Part shown: positions 1 through 8,818 of the stretch, one piece after another
How positions within the stretch are numbered: position 1 is the first letter of the stretch
How the letters are laid out: each line of letters begins with the position of its first letter
Assembly (NCBI GenBank): GCA_030248215.1
Contig: JASANG010001213.1
Coordinates: forward strand, 211,201 to 275,200
Length of the DNA stretch: 64,000 bases
Direction of reading: 5' to 3'
Source: Enoplolaimus lenunculus
Taxonomy: Eukaryota > Nematoda > Enoplea > Enoplida > Thoracostomopsidae
The notes under the pieces: generated by a model
Databases searched by the model: none
Seen by the model: the letters and a program-made list of their open reading frames with translations, nothing else
Told to the model about the DNA's origin: nothing
Program-made: the position numbers and the translations under genes

Positions 1-266
1 ATTTTTTGTGCAGATGTCAACTAATGAAACATTGTTGGTCTTTTGAACGAACTGATCGGCCTTCGTTTATTGATATAGTCGCATGCATTATACAGCATTT
101 GGTGCCCGAACAACGAAATACATTTGAAACAGTAAGTCATGAGTTTTAGCGGGAATATTTCCTTTGCATTAGGAAAATGTAAGGTTTGCTGCTGATGCGA
201 AGAAATTGGGTATGTTAGAGTAGCTGCAACCAATTTGACTGGTTTTCTATTTTTGTACTATTTCAG
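1..266 (+). other. Intron sequence 5' of a terminal exon
   Basis: This stretch ends in a pyrimidine-rich tract and a TTTCAG acceptor at 261-266, after which one long frame opens. No coding exon is seen in it. It is read as the last intron of the gene whose terminal exon follows; the earlier exons lie outside the window. Confidence 0.6.
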
Positions 267-3200
267 TCGTCTTACTATGGCACATCATTCCTTAATCATA
301 CCGGACAAGCAAGCGAATACAACTGTGGGGACGATAGTGCAACAGAACTGTTACCGCCTGCGCAACCTCCACAATCACGAAATCAAAACCACCGAGATTT
401 TACTGGTCAACAAGTTCAGTTGCAAAGAAATCATAAACAACAACAACAACAACAACAACCACAAAACTTTGATTTAGGAGATGATTTTCCCGGCAATACT
501 CACGAGAATTCGGCTGCAGAATTAACGACGCCTTTGCTTGGTGCTGCAAAGAGACAGAATGGAGCCTCAGCTGCTGCGGCTGGGTATGCTGGGACTATGG
601 GAACACAAGAAGTATCACAGATGCATGGAAGTGACGCTCCTGTGGTAGTAAACCGGGACATAACTTTGCCAACTACTGTAGCGATGCGCTCGGAGGCTAG
701 ACGTCAAGAAAGTCATGGGTTGTTGTTTGCTAGTGGGGTTGCTGACAGGCAAGTCAACGCTATTACCAATGCAAGGGTTGTGGATAGTGAGATTTTGGCT
801 GGGGATGAATGCAAGAATGCTGCTCGGCATTCTTTTGAAAATGACTTATTAAGTGATGCTACCGATGGGTTAATGGCGAGGAATCGCAAGAATTCTGAAA
901 CGGCACAAAATCAGACCAGTGGGAAAAACAACGAGGATACAAGAGCGGTTGTGCTGGAAATCAATGATGGGAGACTGACATTCAACCCGAGCAATAGTTA
1001 TGTTCCGGTGCTTCCTCAAGGATTGGCAAGCAAAACGAACGTTCCTGGATTTGAACAACAACAACAACAACAACAGACAACAGCGTTCGCATCGCTGCCA
1101 AGCGTATCAACAGTTGTTCCCGGTGCTTGGTTTTTTGGCAAGCAGCCAAAACTGTCTCCAGGACAAACAGCGATAAATAAATTTCAATTAGTCTCAGAGC
1201 CAGCTAGCACTACGGCTACCATCGCTGCACCAAACCGTACGTTGGTACTTCAGCCTAATCGGAAAACACCGAGTGTAAACGCAATGTTCAGAGGATTGTT
1301 AGGGGTTGGAGGTGTTAGCGGCAGTGGTGCCAGTGGAAAAGAGATACCCTTGATTGAACGGAAAATGAAGACGGAGTTGTGTGACGGAGAAAGACATGGC
1401 GACGAAACGAAGACTGGGCCCGCTGGAAGTGGTCGTGCGGTAACAGATGTACAGTCAACTAAATTGAGCTTATCGTCTCTGGATAACCAGCCGGTGTTAT
1501 ATTCGAAATTGAAATCGATGACAAACAAACCTGTTAATTGTAGCTCCGGAGCGGTTGCTGTTGGAGGTATACCAAATACTCAACCCCGGTTTCAAACGCA
1601 TCAGTGTGAACCGTGCTGTTCACCAATATCTGTAACGCAGCCTGCTGACAGACTAATCGAAATATCGATCCCTAGATACGAGGCAGGGTTTGCTGATCGT
1701 AGCCCGGGTGACCCTGCTTCTGCGAAACACTTCCTTTCAAACAGTCTAGCGGGCCTACAGTCCAACTCGGCAGATGATTTAGCAGGGCATAATATTCAGT
1801 ATACTCGTCTAGCGTTGCACGACGCCAGCGACAATGATTTTGGTGGTGTCGGTAGCGGAACGCAGCCTGGCACGACGGTAGATCCAGCTCAGCCTATGCC
1901 ATCAGTAATGGCTGCTTGTCTCAATGAGACTAAAAGAATTGCGCGCGCAAACGGCGGAGACATGGGACACGAGTGGTTGTCGATGTTGGCAACCGCAAAC
2001 GAACCGAAATATTTGTCTACTGGTCAGTTGACAGTTACGCCACGCAGTACGGGTTCGGCAACGTTTGGTAAAACATCGAATCAGCGGCGATTATTGCAAA
2101 TACAACAACAACCGTATGTAAATGTTGGACCGTCTACTACAAGCGAATACGTCGCACAGGAGCCAGCGGCAGTTAATGACTCAACGCTATCAGTTGATCA
2201 TCAATTAGGGTCAACAACATCGACGACCGCTTGGCCACTAACAGTGTTACACAACGCACAGCCATCACCGAAATCAACACAAAGAACAGTAACAACAATA
2301 ACAGCGATTGATCGCAGCCAGCCAGGAACATTCAAACGCAACCACAGCAACCGCACCGACAACGAAAATGACGACATTGATCACGACAATACGTCATGGC
2401 TTCATGCGTCCATGACGTCATTATCGTGTTCGGCATCGTCGACGGCGTCATCTACCTCATCGTCGTCGTCGCTGTCGAACGATGCCAATTTCGTCAATAA
2501 ATCGTTCGATGGTAACAGTGATGATGACGTCGATGCTAGTTGTCGCGTCGGCCGTAGTGGTTGCGATGACAACGATTCAGCAGCTGATTTCGACTCTGAT
2601 AATGCGGTAAATCCTTCGGTAATTTCGGAAGCAGCGACGGCGGCGACAGCGACCAAGGCTCGAGATCTATCTTTGAGCCAACGACGTCGAAAACAGCGAC
2701 ATCATCGTAAACATCGTCATCATAACAGCAATAGTAATTGCTGTTGCTATGATCATCAGCTGCTACCACCGCTTTTGCATCATCATTGTTGTCGGCATTT
2801 CCGTGATAACAAACCAAACGCAAGTTTCACAGATGACGCAACTAGTAGCGGAAGTCGCGGCGGTGATGACAGTGTTGCTATCGATTGCTGCTGTAGTCAT
2901 CGAAATACTATCGATAGCGCAACGTCAGGATATTGTGATAGCGGCGGTGATCAACGAAAGACTTGTCGTCGAAAGGAACGTTCGATTGCTGGGAGAACGA
3001 CAAAGTCTAGATGGTGTAATAGCGGAAGGAATGCTGGCGCAAGCGGCAACGACAACGTGAGCGGCTGTTGTGGTGATCCCTCGGCTGGTTCCTTTAGTTT
3101 TGGCGGAACTAGTCAATCTGGAGCCAAGGGAGTAATGAGACGTCAGTCGCCGTTGGAAACGCAACATGAAATTCGATATTACAAAAATCCCATATATGAC

Positions 3201-3947
3201 GGTGATGGGTTATCGGCTGATTCATCAAGCGATGATGACGGTGGTATTAATTCGGCGACCGCGATTGGAAGTGGTGTTGCTGTGGTAAGCCGCAGTGGAA
3301 ACAGTTCCCCGACAATCAAAAATTCATCTGGTCCTCAGTCGCCGGCTGCCGTGGTAGCCAGACTGGAACCAGCTGGAACGATATGGCAATACGATATCGA
3401 TGATGGCAACGTGAACAGCAATACCAACAGTAATAGCAGCATCAGAAACAGCAACATCTGTGACGCTTTACTCAATAGGAATTATGTATCGCGCAACTAT
3501 GATAATTCCAATCAAAACCAATGCTGCAGTAAAGAGGTTCAACCTCCGGAATCTGGTTCGTTGACCCCAAACTGCTGGCATAATGAAGACTTTGTACATG
3601 TGAGCCCTGCTGATAATTACAACGCCCAAGCCGAATGTCAAAATTCGAACATGGAGCTTATTGCATCGTTACCTGGCGAAACGTTTGGAGGTGGTCAGAA
3701 AGTAGCCCAGTCCGGTCCACACGCAGCGATGCTAAGCTGTCTAAAGGAACGTGTCACGCCTGGTGGACAACTGTCCCGCTCGTATACTCTACCTTCGTTT
3801 CCAGCGATTGCTGGAAGCGATAGTGGAATTTCGACAAATGACGGCACCAAACAGTTACCTGACGCCAAGACTGTTTTGACTGCGGAGGAGTATGACTGTA
3901 CGGGGATTAGTGGTGTACATAGAAGTTCATGGGACGGCTTAGCATAA
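267..3947 (+). CDS. Terminal exon of a large disordered protein, 5' part outside the window
   Basis: The frame is open from the acceptor at 266 to the stop at 3945-3947, about 1,226 codons, so this looks like one very long last exon. No conserved domain is recognised. What can be seen is low complexity: a poly-Gln run near exon residue 57, a second near 263-270, a Ser-rich stretch followed by Asp clusters near 715-790, and a basic His/Cys-rich patch (RRRKQRHHRKHRHH, then Cys triplets) near 808-846. A tyrosine motif, YYKNPIYDGD, lies near 968-977 and could be a phosphorylation or adaptor site. Clusters of this kind are common in cytoplasmic tails and in nuclear regulators, and neither can be chosen here. 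The overlapping frame at 235-477 also contains the acceptor and is not the gene. Start and N-terminal domains are unknown. Confidence 0.78.
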   Translation, partial: SSYYGTSFLNHTGQASEYNCGDDSATELLPPAQPPQSRNQNHRDFTGQQVQLQRNHKQQQQQQQPQNFDLGDDFPGNTHENSAAELTTPLLGAAKRQNGASAAAAGYAGTMGTQEVSQMHGSDAPVVVNRDITLPTTVAMRSEARRQESHGLLFASGVADRQVNAITNARVVDSEILAGDECKNAARHSFENDLLSDATDGLMARNRKNSETAQNQTSGKNNEDTRAVVLEINDGRLTFNPSNSYVPVLPQGLASKTNVPGFEQQQQQQQTTAFASLPSVSTVVPGAWFFGKQPKLSPGQTAINKFQLVSEPASTTATIAAPNRTLVLQPNRKTPSVNAMFRGLLGVGGVSGSGASGKEIPLIERKMKTELCDGERHGDETKTGPAGSGRAVTDVQSTKLSLSSLDNQPVLYSKLKSMTNKPVNCSSGAVAVGGIPNTQPRFQTHQCEPCCSPISVTQPADRLIEISIPRYEAGFADRSPGDPASAKHFLSNSLAGLQSNSADDLAGHNIQYTRLALHDASDNDFGGVGSGTQPGTTVDPAQPMPSVMAACLNETKRIARANGGDMGHEWLSMLATANEPKYLSTGQLTVTPRSTGSATFGKTSNQRRLLQIQQQPYVNVGPSTTSEYVAQEPAAVNDSTLSVDHQLGSTTSTTAWPLTVLHNAQPSPKSTQRTVTTITAIDRSQPGTFKRNHSNRTDNENDDIDHDNTSWLHASMTSLSCSASSTASSTSSSSSLSNDANFVNKSFDGNSDDDVDASCRVGRSGCDDNDSAADFDSDNAVNPSVISEAATAATATKARDLSLSQRRRKQRHHRKHRHHNSNSNCCCYDHQLLPPLLHHHCCRHFRDNKPNASFTDDATSSGSRGGDDSVAIDCCCSHRNTIDSATSGYCDSGGDQRKTCRRKERSIAGRTTKSRWCNSGRNAGASGNDNVSGCCGDPSAGSFSFGGTSQSGAKGVMRRQSPLETQHEIRYYKNPIYDGDGLSADSSSDDDGGINSATAIGSGVAVVSRSGNSSPTIKNSSGPQSPAAVVARLEPAGTIWQYDIDDGNVNSNTNSNSSIRNSNICDALLNRNYVSRNYDNSNQNQCCSKEVQPPESGSLTPNCWHNEDFVHVSPADNYNAQAECQNSNMELIASLPGETFGGGQKVAQSGPHAAMLSCLKERVTPGGQLSRSYTLPSFPAIAGSDSGISTNDGTKQLPDAKTVLTAEEYDCTGISGVHRSSWDGLA

Positions 3948-4946
3948 CATTATCATGGGTGAGGATGGGGTTCTGGTGGATTTTCTGAATCTACTGAAGG
4001 AAAAGAAGAAATTTCAATGGGTAGGGAATTGCACGTGATTTTTAAACAGATTTTTCGAGAAAGTGAAAGTGTGGGATTTTGCTGCGGTCAGCATATTCGT
4101 TTTGTTTTAAGAATCAGTATATACCATTTTATTATTTTATTAAGGTGAATATATTTCGTTTTGTTGTGCGGAAAATACAATATATAATTGGTGTTGGAAG
4201 TGATTTTTTATACATTTATAGTACATTGAGCCCTAGTTCAACGTAGTTGAAGTGCGTGAACAGCTGCAGATGGTGTACTCGTAAGAGTTGTGGAATGCAC
4301 TTGTCTGTGGAATATGTGGCGATTGAGGTTCGCTTTGTGGATGTACGCTTTTAGATCTTTCAATATAAATAACTACTGATGCATGCGTTTTGTTCTGGTG
4401 CCACTGGATTACACTCTATTAACTATATTTTTGATTGGATTAGAAATTCGTCGAACAGACACATACCGAAATTGATAATTGATAAGTGACTGGTTTTTAA
4501 GGTAAAAAATTTTCTTGCTGATATCAGCGTTTTCAGTCAGGCGCTTAAAGAATTAAGTGAAGCAGCATGTTTTCTGCAGAGTGCAAACGGATGTAAAAGA
4601 TTCGACCAAATATAATGGCAACAATGTTGAAGTCGTTTATTTTAGTAACTCTCTGAAGTTAGTTTTCCATTTGTGTCTTTTGTAGTTTCAAATTTTGGTA
4701 ATTCAAAGTCCATTAAAATTGTATACCTCACATCACTATCATTGGTGCAGCTACCGTATCAGTCGATATATATACAAATAATCAGCAATCGATGTCCGTG
4801 GGTAGCTAACCATATCGGGCATTCAATTGATCAAATTTTGTTCGGACACTATGTTGTTTGTTGGTCCGGATATGACATTTCATGTGCTTGCTGCACCAAT
4901 GGTGGTAGCGTGTGAGTGACGTTACCTAAGTGGGATAGAAAATTGT
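3948..4946. other. 3' flank of the first gene, no gene seen
   Basis: AT-rich sequence that should contain the 3' UTR. AT-rich stretches occur near 4120-4200 and 4360, but no single polyadenylation signal stands out. No exon-like frame with splice sites was found on either strand. Confidence 0.5.
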
Positions 4947-5129
4947 TGGCCCATGTATTCAACGGCCGGAACAGTAGCATAAGCATATTCCTAAGCCTAA
5001 GCCTAAGCGTCTGGATCAGCCTATTCCTAAGCCTAAGCCTAAGCAAAAAGCAAAACATAGTCTAAAGCTTAAACTGACTCTGTTAAAGCCCTTCGGAAAA
5101 CGATCCGGTCCTGTTCTATACATGGGCCA
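4947..5129. mobile_element. TIR element with internal TTAGGC array (copy 1)
   Basis: A 183-bp element bounded by imperfect inverted repeats: the left end starts TGGCCCATGTATTCAAC and the right end closes CTGTTCTATACATGGGCCA. It is flanked by AATTGT on both sides (4941-4946 and 5130-5135), a 6-bp target-site duplication. Inside are two runs of CCTAAG separated by a short spacer, then the family's common right half (ATAGTCTAAAGCTTAAACTGA). It is too short to encode a transposase and is read as non-autonomous. Confidence 0.9.
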
Positions 5130-5571
5130 AATTGTTGACCGACACAAATGTCTTAAAATTTGAACAATCTGTGCGGAACCTGCCGAAATCTTGGACAAAA
5201 ATTTAGTTTCCTTTGAATTTTAAACGATGAAGCGACATCAATACTGTTTTGTTCTACATTTGCGCAGTAAAATTTATTGTGTGTATACGCTTAATAGAGC
5301 GCACGATGCTAGATATCTTCATTAATAAAATAACAATTTAATTATTCATTCAATTTTTTAAAAGACAAATCAATCATCAAACGTTTTGGGCTTGTGGAAA
5401 CATAGTAATGGACTTTCAATGAAAAATAAAGCATCTTTAAAACTATTACCATATTCCGGTTACGCCGGTTCATGTCAAATCGTAGCTAACGCTGATTCTT
5501 AAGTATCAACATGTGATAACACGTGATGATAGCTCGCTGCCAGGGTGCAATCGACCCGAATACGTTAGGGG

Positions 5572-5830
5572 TCCCCATTTTGAGTTCCAATCAATAGAAG
5601 TCTGTATCCCTAAGAGTCCAACGGATAGTCCCCAAACCGTAATAGAGTCCATAAATGTCAATAATTATTCCTTTGTTCATAAATGACTCTAGGACCCAGG
5701 ACCAGTAAAGCTGAGTTGGAAACCTTACTTTTGTTTTGGAAGTACATTCCTAAGTATAACCTTGCATTATCGCTCAAGTTTGCGATACGCAATAAACGTT
5801 TAATTCGACGGATAGTTGCAAAACCGAATA
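5572..5830. repeat. Dispersed repeat, copy 1 of 3
   Basis: Contains CATTTTGAGTTCCAATCAAT, CATAAATGACTCTAGGACC and GTACATTCCTAAGTATAAC. Related sequence lies at about 9447-9700 and 56929-57105 in the same order. Ends are not sharply defined and no coding frame is shared. The family is unknown. Confidence 0.7.
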
Positions 5831-5831
5831 A

Positions 5832-6175
5832 CAGGGTGCTACCGGAGGTGAAAAATACCGGAGCCGGAGGTCAACGAAACTTGCCGGAGTCGGAGGTGCT
5901 GCGAAATTTAGGCCGTAAAAATGATGGTTAATTATTTTAGCCAATATCTGCAAAATGTTAAGTTGTTCGGTTTTACGCTAATTTCATGACGAAATTTCGG
6001 AAATTCTTTCCTGAAAATTGTGACAAAAGTAAAACGATTCTCGCTAAATTGATAAATTTTGCAAAATTATGCAAACTTTTACTACCTAAATTGCCGGAAC
6101 CTCCGGCAAAAATCCTACCGGAGCCGGCGGCCGATTTTCTGCCGGAGCCGGAGACAGATCTCCGGCTGTACCCTG
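5832..6175. mobile_element. TIR element of the 'CAGGGTG...CACCCTG' family (copy 1)
   Basis: The left end reads CAGGGTGCTACCGGAGGTG and the right end reads CAGATCTCCGGCTGTACCCTG; these are inverted repeats of each other. The interior repeats CCGGAGCCGGAG motifs and carries the core TTGCCGGAACCTCCGGCAAA. Related elements in the window lie at about 10422-10793, 10833-11226, 20931-21394, 22650-22996 and 38843-39962, with an eroded end near 8728. None carries a recognisable transposase frame. Confidence 0.75.
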
Positions 6176-6224
6176 CTCGCTGCAGCTGCGCACACTGCAG
6201 AGCTGTCGTATGCTTAGAAAGGCG

Positions 6225-6830
6225 AATGTGCCAGCTAAGGTGGGCACCAAGTTGCGGGGTTAAGTCCAGCGAAAAATCCGGAAACAGCATTTATTTTGTA
6301 GTTTTACTGATATATGAAAAACGAAATTAAATAAGAAGTAGGTTCCGAGCTTAAAACGCTGGGCCAATGTTACTTTAAGGGGCGTTACAGTAGATTAAGC
6401 GTATTCCCAAGCCTAAGCCTAAACCTAAGCGTTGTAAAAATGTGTTCCTAAGCCTAAGCAAAAAATGTAATCTAGGATCTAAACCTACTCTTTTATAGAT
6501 CCAGCAGAAACCTGCACGCCCTTTAAAGTAATATGGGCCAAACGCAACATATATCTGCAATAATGTTGAATCAAAAATAAGAAACAGAGAAACCTCAAAT
6601 ATATAGCAATTACTTTAAATTAAAGAACATGTAGTAGCAGGGATGCAACTGGAATTCCGGTTTGATTACGAAACCATTTGTATAGCATACTTTTTAGCAC
6701 CGTAGGACTGCTGGTGCGATAGGAGACAACTCTCCTCATTCTGGGTCCGCTTGAGGAGCCATCGTAGCTCTAGTAAAGTGCTGTTGAATTTAGAATCTGT
6801 AAACATGTGTTTACCTGGTCTGTCCAGAAG
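6225..6830. repeat. Dispersed repeat interrupted by a telomere-repeat element (copy 1)
   Basis: The flanks of the element at 6360-6540 match the uninterrupted sequence at about 19005-19345, including AACTGGAATTCCGGTTTGAT and TAGCATACTTTTTAGCACCG. The second copy therefore serves as an empty site for the insertion in this one. Confidence 0.75.
6360..6540. mobile_element. TIR element with TTAGGC-like array, subfamily 2
   Basis: Termini TGGGCCAATGTTACTTTAAG and CTTTAAAGTAATATGGGCCA form inverted repeats that differ from copy 1 after the first few bases. AACGC, or AAACGC if one end base is reassigned, flanks it on both sides. The interior has CCTAAGCCTAAACCTAAG and CCTAAGCCTAAGC. The related locus near 19129-19140 lacks the insert. 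Confidence 0.85.
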
Positions 6831-6913
6831 TTCAATACAGGCATGTATTCACTTCCGCCTGTTGACGGATCCAAAGGCGGAACCACGATTTTGTATTTAG
6901 ATGTTTAGCACTA

Positions 6914-8004
6914 AGGCCCATGTATTGAACAGGGGCTTCCAGTTTTTCAAGGTGAAAAACATGTCAAGAAGTGCAGCGCGGCCACTCCTGTATGACGGCA
7001 TGATTTTCCACTGGCTTGGTAGGAAAAATCACAGGCATAGGACGTTTAGATTTTCCCTTGGTTGGTATGGAGAATCTGTAATGTAAAGTTTGCTTGGAAA
7101 ACGGGACACTTAAGGGAAAATTTTCCACTTTTCCACATATTTCCTACCAACTAAAACTAAGGAAAAATAAAATCTACTGGCATTTTAATTTTCCGTTTAT
7201 CCCGTTTTCCAACCAAAACCTATGCTTCAGATTTTGCCTTCCAATCCAGGGTAACAATCTAGGCATTAAAAATTTTCCACTTTTCCCGTTTTCCAACCAA
7301 AATCTATGCCCTACTCTTGAATTTTCCACTATTCCCGTTTTTCAACCAAAACATGCCCTACGCTTGAATTTTCCACTTTTCCTGTTTTCCAACCAAAACG
7401 TATGCTTCAGGTATTTCTTACCAACCAAGAAAAACCCAGGCATTTTAATTTTCCACTTTTCCCGTTTTCCAACCAAAACCTATGCTTCAGATTTTGCTTT
7501 GCCAATTCAGGGTAAAAATCTAGGCATTAGAATTTTTCCGTTTTCCAACAAAACCTATGCTTCAGATATTTCTTACCAACTAAAACTAAGGGAAAATAAA
7601 ATCTAGGCATTACAATTTTCCACTTTTACCGTTTTCCAACCAAAACCTATGCCCTACGCTTGAATGTTACACTTTTCCACTTTTCCCATGTTCCGACCCG
7701 AACCACACATCCCAAAACCAACCAAGATGTTCCTTCCCAACCATTCTTGGGGAAACCCTATACGTTTAGCTTTTCCAGTTTTCCAGGTTTCAGAACCTCG
7801 CCTGTACGTCTAACTTTTCCTACCAAACATGGCGAATATCTAGGCGTTTGAATTTTTCCGTTCTCCCAGCCACACTTATGCTTTTTCATTTTCCTACCAA
7901 AACATCGGAAACTTTGGCCGTCATACAAAAGTGGTTGCGCTGAACTCCTGGTGATAAGTTTTCCATCGCGGACAACTGGAAGCCCCTGTGCTATACATTG
8001 GCCA
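6914..8004. mobile_element. 1.09-kb TIR element with internal minisatellite
   Basis: The ends are long imperfect inverted repeats of about 85 bp. The left starts AGGCCCATGTATTGAACAGG; the right closes CCTGTGCTATACATTGGCCA, and both continue inward through matching GGCTTCCAG and TATGACGGC blocks. GCACTA flanks the element at 6908-6913 and 8005-8010. The outermost bases resemble those of the telomere-repeat elements, as does the 6-bp duplication. About 7090-7870 is a tandem array, described separately. No transposase frame is visible. Confidence 0.85.
7090..7870. repeat. Minisatellite array inside the 1.09-kb element
   Basis: Degenerate tandem units of variable length repeat TTTTCCACTTTTCCCGTTTT, CCAACCAAAACCTATGC, TTCAG and a CTAGGCATT junction. 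The 170-residue frame across it is a translation of the repeat and is not taken as a gene. Confidence 0.8.
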
Positions 8005-8818
8005 GCACTACCGTGGCGTATGGTTTCTGGATCGATTCGCTAGCGAATGCTTTACTATGTCTTGTGGCGGTCCCCCATTTCAGAGTTTCCAGGATCCGCT
8101 ACTGATTTCTCCCCAGTAAATCAGCCTTTCGGCGACGGAAGGGTGAGAAAAACCAATTCCTCACGGTTTCCGCAATGTTTCGTCGCTGATTTGCGAGTGA
8201 TTTACTGAGATTATAATAAAAAATTTTCTACCCTCTCGGAAAAAACGTTTTTCCGATATGTTTTTTCCGGTGTTCAATCACGCGTGCAATTATTATTCAC
8301 CGGGTTTTCTAAAATTTTTTTAAAATAATAGCAGATGCATCGAAATTTTTAAGATCTTTGATAAATTTCGTTTTAGTTAATTTCGAACAATTGCGGCATT
8401 TCTGTAATGAAAAATTGCGAGATATATACGTGATTCCTACATCTTGTTCCGGTAGAATTTCAGCCGGACGCGCCGGCAATTTCGGTCGCAAAAATTTTAT
8501 ATAATTTCGCAAATTTTGTGTTGTGCGTTTCGTTTTAGCTTTTGCTACAATTATAGAGGAAAGAATTCGCGAGGTTTCGTAAAAAATTAACAATATCTTT
8601 ATATTTGCTATAGCGAATTAAACATCATTTTTAACTACCTAATTTCGCATCAGTTCGCTCCGACAAGTCTTGTTGGTCTCCTGGTCTGGTATTTTTCACC
8701 TCCGGTTGAACCATGCCAGTTACACCCTGACTACTTACAGCTGTATTTCGAGTATATCGTATGGAAGGAAAAGCGTGTGTTTGTTTAAAAATTGTCGCAA
8801 TTTTCCTCTATAATGCTC
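8005..8818. other. Intergenic stretch with an eroded element end
   Basis: No exon was found. The right end CCTCCGGTTGAACCATGCCAG followed by TTACACCCTG near 8690-8728 is the terminus of the CAGGGTG family, but its partner is not clear. The sequence just before 8819 is the presumed 3' UTR of the SDR gene. Confidence 0.4.

Noticed and set aside
235-477. 80-codon plus-strand frame with MTGFLFLYYFS start
   Set aside because: It crosses the TTTCAG acceptor and lies out of frame with the long terminal exon.
4947-5129. A real telomere end or chromosome fusion point
   Set aside because: The CCTAAG runs are short, sit between inverted repeats and have target duplications, so they are parts of elements.
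7094-7606. 170-codon Pro/Phe-rich frame
   Set aside because: It follows the tandem array inside a mobile element and has no splice or start context.
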